Positions 31,543-38,353 of a stretch of 38,353 bases of DNA are shown here, in pieces. The stretch's first letter is position 1; the number at the start of each line of letters is the position of its first letter. Origin of the DNA: Streptomyces sp. DH24 (GTDB taxonomy: Bacteria; Actinomycetota; Actinomycetes; Streptomycetales; Streptomycetaceae); NCBI RefSeq assembly GCF_029813775.1, contig NZ_JARVKW010000059.1, positions 1 to 38,353 of the forward strand, written 5' to 3'. The notes under the pieces were generated by a model. That model was not told where the DNA came from, ran no database searches, and saw nothing but the letters and a program-made list of their open reading frames with translations. Position numbers and translations under genes: made by a program.

Positions 31543-31985
31543 CGGCACGGACGACGCGGCTCGACGCCGGGGTCCGCTCCGCGATGCGGGCGCTGAGTGC
31601 CGCCGCGAAGCGGGGTCTCGGCGACCCGGCCCTCGCCGAGCTGGTCCAGGTCCGCGCCTCCCAGCTCAACCGGTGCGCGTTCTGCCTCGACATGCACCTC
31701 GCGATCGCCCGCGAAAGCGGGGTCGGCGAACGGCAGTTGGGCCTGCTGGCGGTCTGGGAGGAGGCCGGTGACGTCTTCGACGAGCGCGAGCGCGCCGCCC
31801 TCGCGCTCACCGAGGCGGTCACGGTCCTGACCGACGGATTCGTGCCGGACGAGGTGTACCAGCGGGCCGCCAAGCACTTCGACGAACGGCAACTCGCCCA
31901 TCTCCTCGCGGTGATCACCGTCATCAACGGCTGGAACCGGCTGATGGTCGCCCGGCGGATTCCCCCGGGGAGCACCGAGTGGTGA
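31539..31985 (+). CDS. Carboxymuconolactone decarboxylase/AhpD-family protein, copy 2
   Basis: 148 residues from GTG 31539, overlapping the stop of copy 1 (GTGA). The CxxC and His are at Cys46, Cys49 and His53 (RASQLNRCAFCLDMHLAIAR). It carries the same AVTVLTDGFVPDEVYQRAAK stretch as copy 1, although the N-terminal parts differ and the Pro-rich leader is missing. Tandem duplication followed by partial sequence homogenisation explains this best. The two may form hetero-oligomers. The stop overlaps the next start. Confidence 0.88.
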   Translation: MTARTTRLDAGVRSAMRALSAAAKRGLGDPALAELVQVRASQLNRCAFCLDMHLAIARESGVGERQLGLLAVWEEAGDVFDERERAALALTEAVTVLTDGFVPDEVYQRAAKHFDERQLAHLLAVITVINGWNRLMVARRIPPGSTEW

Positions 31986-32707
31986 GCAGGGCGGAGACGT
32001 TCCGCGCACTGCACCGGCACCGCCTGCCGGGTGACCCTCTGGTGCTCCCGGGGCCCTGGGACGCGGCGAGCGCCCGGGTGTTCGCCGACGCGGGGTTCCC
32101 GGCCCTCGCGACACCGAGCGCGGGCGTCGCCGCCAGCCTCGGGTACGAGGACGGGCGGACCCCGGCCGACGAGATGTTCGCGGCGGTCGCGCGGATCACG
32201 CGGGCCGTGGACGTGCCCGTGTCGGCGGACGTCGAGGGCGGTTACGGGCTCCCGCCGGGGGAACTGGTCGGGCGGCTGCTGGAGGCCGGGGCCGTCGGCT
32301 GCAATCTCGAGGACTCCGTGAACGGCGTCCTCAAGGACCCGCGGCGGCACGCCGACTGGCTCGCCGAGGTGTGCTCGGAGGCGGCCGGCCTGCTCTTCGT
32401 CAACGCGCGCGTGGACACGTTCCTGCGCGGGGTCGCAGACCCGGGGCAGACCGTCGCACGGGCCGCGCTGTACGTCGCGGCGGGCGCCGACTGCGTGTAC
32501 CCGATCGACGCCCCCGTGGAGGTGCTGCCGCTGCTGCGGTCCGGGATCGAGGGGCCGGTCAACATCAACGGCACCGTGGACGGCAGCGGCCCCTCCCCCG
32601 CCGAACTGGGCAAGCGAGGGGCCACCAGGATCACCTTCGGGCCGGGCCTGCAACGGCGGGCCGCTCAGGCGCTCCGCGGCATCGCGGCCGAGCTGCCGAA
32701 GCCGTGA
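31979..32707 (+). CDS. Isocitrate lyase/PEP mutase-family protein
   Basis: 242 residues. Two consecutive GTG codons (31979, 31982) overlap the previous stop; the second gives the usual GTGA junction. The TIM-barrel core reads PGPWDAASARVFADAGFPAL, TPSAGVAASLG, then the metal-binding SADVEGGYG and GCNLEDSVN, and NARVDTFL. This is the signature of the PEP-mutase/oxaloacetase branch, which cleaves or rearranges small C-C or C-P bonds in 2-oxo or carboxy acids. The catalytic KKCGH loop of isocitrate lyase is not seen, so it is not a glyoxylate-shunt enzyme. Likely co-transcribed with the AhpD-like pair. Convergent with the betaine-binding gene (9 nt gap). Confidence 0.87.
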   Translation: MVSRAETFRALHRHRLPGDPLVLPGPWDAASARVFADAGFPALATPSAGVAASLGYEDGRTPADEMFAAVARITRAVDVPVSADVEGGYGLPPGELVGRLLEAGAVGCNLEDSVNGVLKDPRRHADWLAEVCSEAAGLLFVNARVDTFLRGVADPGQTVARAALYVAAGADCVYPIDAPVEVLPLLRSGIEGPVNINGTVDGSGPSPAELGKRGATRITFGPGLQRRAAQALRGIAAELPKP

Positions 32708-32716
32708 CACACGGGG

Positions 32717-33664
32717 TCAGGACAGCCACGCCTTCCAGGTGGACTCGTGGCTGTCCACCCACTTCTTCGCCGCCTCCTCGGGCGACAGTCTCCGCTCGGC
32801 GATCATCAGGGAGACCTCGTTCTGGTCCTCGGTCGTCCACCGGAACTTCCGCAGGAAGTCCGCCGCCTCGCCGCCGTTCTCCGCGAAGTCCGCGTTGAGG
32901 TACTTCTGCAGCGGCGTGTGCGGATAGGCGCAGGCGACCTTCTCCGGGTCGGCGTCGCAGCCCTCCTTGTACGGGGGCAGCTTCACCTCGGTCATCGGGA
33001 CCTTCTCGAACAGCCACTGCGGCGTGTACCAGTAGGTGAGGAAGGGCTTCTTCTCCTTGGCGAACTGCTTGATCTGCGTGATCTGCGCCGCCTCGGAGCC
33101 CGCGAACACCACCTCGTAGTCCAGCTTCAGGTTCTTCACCAGGGCCTTGTCGTTGGTGACGTAGGACGGTGAGCCGTCCATCAGCTGGCCCTTGCCGCCG
33201 CTCTCGGCGGTGCGGAACCGCTCGGCGTACTTGTCGAGGTTCTTCCAGTCGGTGACGTCCGGGTGCCGCTTCGCGAAGTACGTCGGGACGAACCAGCCGA
33301 TGTGCCCGGTGACCCCGAGGTCGCCGCCGGGCGCGATGGTCTTCTTGTCCTGGACGTACCGCTTCTCCTGCTCGGGGTGGCCCCAGTCCTCCAGGATCGC
33401 GTCGACGCGGCCCTGGCTGAGCGCGTCCCAGGCGGGGACCTCGTCGACCTGGACGGTGTCGACGCGGTAGCCCAGCTCGTGCTCCAGCAGGTACTGGGCG
33501 ACGGCCACGTTGGACTGCGCGCCCACCCAGGACTGGACGGACAGGGTGACCGTCCTGGCGCCCCGGGCGTTCGCGAACGGCGAGGCCTGCTCGGTCATGT
33601 CGGCGGCGCCGCAGCCGGTGAGCAGCACCAGCGAGCCCACTACGGCAGTCGTACGAAGTCGCAT
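32717..33664 (-). CDS. Glycine betaine/proline-betaine ABC transporter substrate-binding lipoprotein
   Basis: 315 residues. Signal peptide with lipobox LLTGC, lipidated at Cys18. The mature protein follows the OpuAC-type pattern: TLSVQSWVGAQSNVAVAQYL, VPAWDALSQGRVDAILEDWG, and GHIGWFVPTYF with Trp and Tyr residues of the kind that cage the trimethylammonium group. FLTYWYTPQWLFEK and WTTEDQNEVSLMIAERRLSP follow. It delivers betaine to the permease encoded next to it. It is the last gene of the minus-strand run ABC ATPase-permease-binding protein and ends 9 nt from the convergent PEP-mutase-family gene. Confidence 0.94.
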   Translation of the reverse strand: MRLRTTAVVGSLVLLTGCGAADMTEQASPFANARGARTVTLSVQSWVGAQSNVAVAQYLLEHELGYRVDTVQVDEVPAWDALSQGRVDAILEDWGHPEQEKRYVQDKKTIAPGGDLGVTGHIGWFVPTYFAKRHPDVTDWKNLDKYAERFRTAESGGKGQLMDGSPSYVTNDKALVKNLKLDYEVVFAGSEAAQITQIKQFAKEKKPFLTYWYTPQWLFEKVPMTEVKLPPYKEGCDADPEKVACAYPHTPLQKYLNADFAENGGEAADFLRKFRWTTEDQNEVSLMIAERRLSPEEAAKKWVDSHESTWKAWLS

Positions 33665-33665
33665 G

Positions 33666-35612
33666 TCACGCTCCCTTCTTGGCGCGGCGTCCGGTCGGCT
33701 GCGTCACCCGGTCCAGCATCAGGCCCAGGCAGACGATGGCGGCGCCGGCCACCAGACCGGTCGCGAGGTCGCCCTGCGCCAGGCCGAAGACGACGTCGTA
33801 GCCGAGGGCGCCGCCGCCGACCAGGCCGCCGATGATGACGACGGCGAGCACCAGGACGACGCCCTGGTTGACGGCGAGCAGCAGCGCCGGGCGGGCCAGC
33901 GGCAGTTGCACCTGGCGGAGCTGCTGGCCGCTGGTCGCGCCGAGCGAGCGGGCCGACTCCAGGGCGGCCGGGTCGACCTGGCGCAGCCCCTGCGCGGTGA
34001 TGCGGACCACCGCGGGCAGGGCGTACACGACGGCCGCCGCGACGGCCGGGGCGCGGCCGACGCCGAACAGGGCGACGACCGGAATCAGGTACACGAACTG
34101 CGGCATCGTCTGGAACACGTCGAGCACCGGGCGCAGCAGGCGTTCGAAGCGGTCGCTGCGGGCGGCGGCGATGCCGGTGGCGAAGCCGAGCACGAGGGCG
34201 ACGGCGACGGCCGCCAGCACCTGGGACAGGGTGTCCAGGGACGGCTTCCACACGCCGAGCACCCCGGTCGCGGCCATGGCGAGGACGGCGGTCAGCGCGG
34301 TGCGCCAGGTGCCGATCAGCCAGGCCAGGGCGGCGACGACGAGCAGCACGGACCACCAGGGCAGCCACTGCAGGCCGTCCCGCAGCGGGTCGAGCACCCA
34401 GGTGGTGAAGCGGGCGGCCCAGTCGGCAGTGCCGCCGATGACGGGCACGCCCGAGTAGAGGTGGTCGGTCATCCAGGCGACGGCCCGGTTGACCGGCTCG
34501 GCGATGTTCACGGTCCAGGCGCCGGGCCACTCCAGGCGGCCCGCGAAGCGCCCGGCGACCGCGACGGCCACGGCGGCGACCAGGGCGAGCGCGAGGTACC
34601 GGCGGGGTTTCGGGTCGTCCCCGAGTGCGGCGCCGGCGGCGGCGGTGACCCGGTCCAGGACGACGGCCAGCAGCACGATGGGGATACCGGCGGCGAGGGC
34701 CGCGCCCACGTCGACCGAGGCGAGCGCCTGGTAGACGCGGTCGCCGAGGCCGCCCGCGCCGATCACGGAGGCGATGACCGCCATGGACAGCGCCATCATG
34801 ATCGTCTGGTTGACGCCGAGCAGGAGTTCCTTGCGGGCCAGCGGGATGCGCGCGGTCAGCAGGCGCTGCCGTGCGGTGGAGCCGAGCGACTCGACGGCCT
34901 CCAGCACCTCCTTGTCGGCGCCGCGCAGGCCGAGCGAGGTGAGCCGGGCCATCGGCGGGGCGGCGTAGACGACGGTGGCGAGGACGGCGGCGGGGACGCC
35001 GATGCCGAAGACCAGCACGACGGGGAGGAGGTAGGCGAAGGCCGGGAGCACCTGCATGGTGTCCAGCACCGGGCGCAGGGCGCGCTCCGTCCGGTCCGAC
35101 AGCCCGGCGGCGAGCCCCAGCAGGGCGCCGACGACGACGGACGTGACGACCGCGACGACCATCAGCGCGAGGGTCTGCATGGTCGGCACCCACATGCCGA
35201 GGGCGCCGCACGCCAGGAACGCGAGGGCCGTGCCGGCGGCCAGGCGGACGCCCGCGACGCGCCAGGCGATCAGGGCGCCGACGGCGGTGACGCCGGCCCA
35301 GCCCACGGCGAGCAGGCCGAGGTAGACGGCGCGCACGGAGACGACCACCGCGTTGCTGACGTGGCCGAAGAAGTAGAGGAACAGCGGGTGGCTGTCGCGG
35401 TTGTCGATGATCCAGTCGCTGGTCCTGCCCAGCGGCTCGGAGAGGTCGACCGTGAGGGCGGCGGGCCAGGTGGCGCCGCCCCATCTGGCGGTGGCCAGCG
35501 GGACGAGGACCGCCGCGAGCAGGGCGAGGGCGAGCAGCTTGCGGGCGGCCCGGCTCGTCAGGACGCCCGGCGGTGACGCCTTCCGCGTCGTCGCGGTGAT
35601 CGTCGCCGTCAC
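33666..35612 (-). CDS. Glycine betaine ABC transporter permease, two permease domains fused in one chain
   Basis: 648 residues from GTG 35612, overlapping the ATPase stop by 4 nt (GTGA). It is about twice the size of a normal OpuAB/ProW and contains two homologous permease units. EAA-type cytoplasmic loops occur in both: GADKEVLEAVESLGSTARQR with LPLAR-like IPLARKELLLGVNQ, and QVDPAALESARSLGATSGQQ with QLPLARPALLLAVNQ. Each unit also has its own extracellular loop with TVDLSEPLGR or TVNIAEPVNR. A single chain could therefore form the whole membrane channel. It partners the ATPase and binding protein beside it. Confidence 0.93.
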   Translation of the reverse strand: MTATITATTRKASPPGVLTSRAARKLLALALLAAVLVPLATARWGGATWPAALTVDLSEPLGRTSDWIIDNRDSHPLFLYFFGHVSNAVVVSVRAVYLGLLAVGWAGVTAVGALIAWRVAGVRLAAGTALAFLACGALGMWVPTMQTLALMVVAVVTSVVVGALLGLAAGLSDRTERALRPVLDTMQVLPAFAYLLPVVLVFGIGVPAAVLATVVYAAPPMARLTSLGLRGADKEVLEAVESLGSTARQRLLTARIPLARKELLLGVNQTIMMALSMAVIASVIGAGGLGDRVYQALASVDVGAALAAGIPIVLLAVVLDRVTAAAGAALGDDPKPRRYLALALVAAVAVAVAGRFAGRLEWPGAWTVNIAEPVNRAVAWMTDHLYSGVPVIGGTADWAARFTTWVLDPLRDGLQWLPWWSVLLVVAALAWLIGTWRTALTAVLAMAATGVLGVWKPSLDTLSQVLAAVAVALVLGFATGIAAARSDRFERLLRPVLDVFQTMPQFVYLIPVVALFGVGRAPAVAAAVVYALPAVVRITAQGLRQVDPAALESARSLGATSGQQLRQVQLPLARPALLLAVNQGVVLVLAVVIIGGLVGGGALGYDVVFGLAQGDLATGLVAGAAIVCLGLMLDRVTQPTGRRAKKGA

Positions 35613-36769
35613 GCCGGCTCCTCGGTGGCGCCGGCGGGGCGCCGGCGTTCCCTGCGCGGCAGCGGTGCCGGGATCTTCGGGTCGGTCGCGGGCTCGGCGG
35701 TCCGCGTGCTCGCGGCGGTGCCCGCCACGACGTCCAGCAGGCCGGCCGGGTCGACCACGCCCAGGCACCGGCCGCCGTCCATGACCCGGGCGGCGGTGCC
35801 CGCCCGCGCCACCGCCTCGATCGCCGTCGAGACCGTCGCGTCCGGGGCGACCGCCGGGCCCTTGCCCGCCTCGTCGGCGGAGGCGGTCCGCATGGCCGTG
35901 CGGACCGTCATGACCTGTTCGCGCGGGACGTCGCGGACGAACGCGCGGACGTAGTCGTCGGCGGGCGAGCCGACGATCTCCTCGGGCGTGCCGAGCTGGA
36001 CGATCCGGCCGTCGCGCATCAGGGCGATGCGGTCGCCGAGGCGCAGCGCCTCGTTCAGGTCGTGGGTGATGAAGACCATCGTGCGGCCCTCCTCGCGGTG
36101 CAGCCGGATCACCTCCTCCTGCATGTCGCGCCGGATCAGCGGGTCGAGCGCGCTGAACGGCTCGTCGAACAGGAGGACTTCGGGGTCCACGGCGAGCGCG
36201 CGGGCGAGGCCGACGCGCTGGCGCTGGCCGCCGGACAGCTGGGCGGGCCTGCGCTGCTCCATGCCCGCCAGGCCGACCTTGGCGACGACCTCGGCGGCCC
36301 TGGCGCGCCGTTCGGCCCTGCCGAGGCCCTGGATCTCCAGGCCGTAGGCCACGTTGTCCAGGACGGTGCGGTGCGGGAGCAGGCCGAAGTGCTGGAAGAC
36401 CATCGCGGCCCGGTGCCGGCGCAGTGCGCGCAGGCGGGACCTGTCCATGGCGCGGACGTCCTCGCCGTCGATGGCGATCCGGCCGGACGTCGGCTCGATG
36501 AGCCGGGTCAGACAGCGCACCAGCGTGGACTTGCCGGAGCCGGACAGGCCCATGACGACGAAGACCTCGCCCTTGCGGACGTCGAAGGTCACGTCACGGA
36601 CGGCGGCCGTGCAGCCGGTGCGGGCGCGCAGCCCGGCGGCGTCCAGGCCGGCGAGTTCGGGGTCGCCGGGTATGCGGTGGGCCTTCGGGCCGAACACCTT
36701 CCACAGGCCCTCGACGGAGAAGACGGGGTTGCCGGCGCTCTCGCGGGCGTCGGTCGTCGTACTCATCAC
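35609..36769 (-). CDS. Glycine betaine ABC transporter ATP-binding protein with C-terminal CBS domain
   Basis: 386 residues; the start is GTG 36769 or the adjacent ATG 36766, both behind GGAGG. Walker A is GLSGSGKST, the signature LSGGQRQRVGLARAL, Walker B VLLFDEPFSALD and the switch His is in FITHDLNEA. The C-terminal part (about 295-365) resembles a single CBS repeat (ATVSTAIEAVARAGTAARVM), the element that gates OpuA by ionic strength. An extra loop near the N-terminus (FGPKAHRIPGDPELAGLDAA) is typical of ProV/OpuAA. The start overlaps the end of the choline dehydrogenase gene. Confidence 0.94.
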   Translation of the reverse strand: MMSTTTDARESAGNPVFSVEGLWKVFGPKAHRIPGDPELAGLDAAGLRARTGCTAAVRDVTFDVRKGEVFVVMGLSGSGKSTLVRCLTRLIEPTSGRIAIDGEDVRAMDRSRLRALRRHRAAMVFQHFGLLPHRTVLDNVAYGLEIQGLGRAERRARAAEVVAKVGLAGMEQRRPAQLSGGQRQRVGLARALAVDPEVLLFDEPFSALDPLIRRDMQEEVIRLHREEGRTMVFITHDLNEALRLGDRIALMRDGRIVQLGTPEEIVGSPADDYVRAFVRDVPREQVMTVRTAMRTASADEAGKGPAVAPDATVSTAIEAVARAGTAARVMDGGRCLGVVDPAGLLDVVAGTAASTRTAEPATDPKIPAPLPRRERRRPAGATEEPA

Positions 36770-38295
36770 GCACCACCTCCGATCAGGTCGACGGCCCGCT
36801 CACCGACCATGAGCACGCCGATCATGGGGTTCACCGCGGTCATGGTCGGGAAGACGGAGGCGTCGGCGACGCGGATGCCCTCCAGGCCGCGGACGCGCAA
36901 CTCGGGGTCGACCACGGCCCGTTCGTCGTGGGCGGCACCCATGCGGCAGGTGCCCGCGGGGTGGTACACGGTGTGCGCGACCTTGCGGGCGTACTCGCTC
37001 AGTTCCTCGTCGCCGGTGACGTCCGGGCCGGGGCAGACCTCGCGCTTGAGCCAGTGCGCGAGCGGTTCGGTCCGCGCGATCTCGCGGGCGATCCTGATGC
37101 CGTCGACGAGGGTGCGGCCGTCGTAGTCGTCCTCGTCGGTGAAGTACCGGAAGTCCAGGGCGGGCTTCACGGACGGGTCGGCGCTGGTCAGGTAGAGGCG
37201 TCCGCGGCTCCTGGGCTTGGGGATGTTCGGGGTCATGGAGACGCCGAACTCCGGCCGCTCGTAGCCCAGTCGCTCCGGGTTGTCCGTGAACGGGATCTGG
37301 TAGAAGTGGAACATCAGGTCCGGGCCGGGGTGTTCGGGGTCGCGGCGCACGAACAGGCCCGCGTCGGAGTCCATCGCGGAGTTCTCCGGAATCGGCCCGT
37401 GGGTCTCCCAGACGATGACCGACTCGGGGTGGTCGAGCAGGTTCTCGCCGACGCCCGGCAGGTCGAGGACGACGGGGATGCCCAGCGCCTCCAGCTGCTC
37501 CCGGGGGCCGATGCCGGAGTGCAGCAGCAGCCGCGGCGAGTCGACGGCGCCGGCGCACAGCAGGACCTCGCCCCGGACGCGGACCAGGAACTCGGAGCCG
37601 TCCTTGGCACGCACGTGCACGCCCTCGGCGCGGGTGCCGTCGAACTCCAGCTTGTACGCCCAGGTCTCCAGGTAGAGGCGGAGGTTGGCGCGCTCGTCCA
37701 TCACCGGGTGCAGGTACGCGACCGAGGCCGAGGACCGCTTGTTGTTCTCCGGGTGGTAGGCGAGGTCGAAGAAGCCGACGCCCTCCGTGAACGGCTTCCT
37801 GTTGAAGCCCTCGACGCGCGGCACGCCGAGCGCGCTCTGGGCGGCGTCCACGAAGTCGCGGGCGATGGCGTTGCGGTCCTTCTCGTCGACCGGGACGATG
37901 TTGTTCTTCAGCCGCGCGTAGTACGCCTCCATCGGGACGGCGCCCCAGCCCTTGGCGCCGGCGGCCTCCCACTCGTCCCAGTCGGACGGCAGCGGCTTGA
38001 ACGCGATGAGCGTGTTGTGGGAGGAGCAACCGCCGAGCACGCGGGCGCGGCTGTGCCGGATGTGCGAGTTGCCGCGTGGCTGCTCGGTGGTGGGGTAGTC
38101 GTAGTCCAGCTCGCCGCCGAGCAGGCCCATCCAGCGGCGCAGCGTGAGGACGTCGTCGCGGTCGACGTCGCTGGGGCCGCCCTCGATGACGGCGACGGTG
38201 ACGTCGGGGTTCTCGGTCAGCCGGGAGGCGATGACGGACCCGGCGGTGCCGCCGCCGATGACGACGTAGTCGTAGACGTGGGTGGTCTCGGGCAT
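36766..38295 (-). CDS. betA: Choline dehydrogenase-like GMC oxidoreductase
   Basis: 509 residues from ATG 38295. The Rossmann FAD motif is YDYVVIGGGTAGSVIASRL. GMC signatures ARVLGGCSSHNTLIAF and the second signature GAVDSPRLLLHSGIG are present. The active-site His is in YHPAGTCRMG, and the late VNPMIGVLMVGERA carries the conserved Asn. It should oxidise choline to betaine aldehyde. It overlaps the ATPase gene of a glycine-betaine transporter, so choline oxidation and betaine uptake are encoded together. The aldehyde dehydrogenase needed to finish betaine is not in the window. Assignment to choline rather than another alcohol is inferred from this context. Confidence 0.88.
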   Translation of the reverse strand: MPETTHVYDYVVIGGGTAGSVIASRLTENPDVTVAVIEGGPSDVDRDDVLTLRRWMGLLGGELDYDYPTTEQPRGNSHIRHSRARVLGGCSSHNTLIAFKPLPSDWDEWEAAGAKGWGAVPMEAYYARLKNNIVPVDEKDRNAIARDFVDAAQSALGVPRVEGFNRKPFTEGVGFFDLAYHPENNKRSSASVAYLHPVMDERANLRLYLETWAYKLEFDGTRAEGVHVRAKDGSEFLVRVRGEVLLCAGAVDSPRLLLHSGIGPREQLEALGIPVVLDLPGVGENLLDHPESVIVWETHGPIPENSAMDSDAGLFVRRDPEHPGPDLMFHFYQIPFTDNPERLGYERPEFGVSMTPNIPKPRSRGRLYLTSADPSVKPALDFRYFTDEDDYDGRTLVDGIRIAREIARTEPLAHWLKREVCPGPDVTGDEELSEYARKVAHTVYHPAGTCRMGAAHDERAVVDPELRVRGLEGIRVADASVFPTMTAVNPMIGVLMVGERAVDLIGGGA

Positions 38296-38353
38296 GGGAG
38301 GTACTGCTCCAGGGCTTGCGGGGGCCCGGTGGGGCCCGGGGAGGGGGACGTGG

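Noticed and set aside
1..38353. CRISPR array, prophage, insertion sequence or secondary-metabolite cluster
   Set aside because: No spaced repeats, integrases, transposases, PKS/NRPS or terpene synthase motifs; the gene content and composition look like conserved core chromosome.

Overview
The window is chromosomal DNA from a Streptomyces or very close relative. It has very high G+C with strong G/C third-position bias, GTG/TTG starts and gene families typical of the genus, including an SCO4848-type membrane protein beside a D,D-carboxypeptidase. The gene order around sdhCDAB matches the conserved core of Streptomyces chromosomes. I see no tRNA or rRNA gene, insertion sequence, prophage or CRISPR array.

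Layout. (1) 1-1472: an ECF sigma factor followed by a single-pass membrane protein cut by the window edge. (2) 1541-5681: a large secreted peptidoglycan-recognition amidase with a seven-repeat FG-GAP propeller, flanked on both sides by small paralogous genes. (3) 5889-9078: an unknown helical protein, a GH20 hexosaminidase, and a degenerate OHCU-decarboxylase-like protein that seems to use a CTG start. (4) 9270-12688: the sdhCDAB operon, closed by a textbook terminator. (5) 12804-15000: a VOC protein, then a membrane protein/DCC thiol-oxidoreductase/TetR operon whose promoter carries two identical palindromes. (6) 15059-18011: a membrane metallophosphoesterase, the SCO4848-like protein and a D,D-carboxypeptidase. 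(7) 17959-23123: a divergent cluster encoding PAP2 phosphatase, UbiA-type phosphoribosyltransferase, GtrA and YihY on one strand, and DprE1- and DprE2-like enzymes on the other. (8) 23140-26450: a 2H phosphoesterase, TrpRS, and GlyA under a ZTP (pfl) riboswitch. (9) 26840-29529: a GSP-synthase-like ATP-grasp enzyme with a small lipoprotein (a YgiB/YgiC-like pair) and a septum-formation lipoprotein. (10) 29597-32707: a MocR regulator divergent from two tandem AhpD-like genes and a PEP-mutase-family gene. (11) 32717-38295: a choline-dehydrogenase-like GMC oxidoreductase with a complete glycine-betaine ABC transporter.

The most striking block is region 7. Together these genes resemble the whole mycobacterial route to decaprenyl-phosphoryl-arabinose (transferase, phosphatase, epimerase pair and a GtrA membrane protein), gathered in about 4 kb in a genus not known for an arabinogalactan wall. 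Its DprE1 has Ala where the mycobacterial enzyme has the Cys attacked by benzothiazinones. Other points worth attention are the ZTP riboswitch, the double operator at 13236-13295, and a recurring leaderless-gene arrangement (a -10 hexamer 6-8 nt before the start codon) at five loci.

How the genes work together: cell-envelope functions dominate (amidase, hexosaminidase, carboxypeptidase, polyprenyl-sugar cluster, septum-formation lipoprotein). Central respiration (Sdh), one-carbon and translation genes (GlyA, TrpRS), and osmoprotection (betaine synthesis and uptake) make up the rest.
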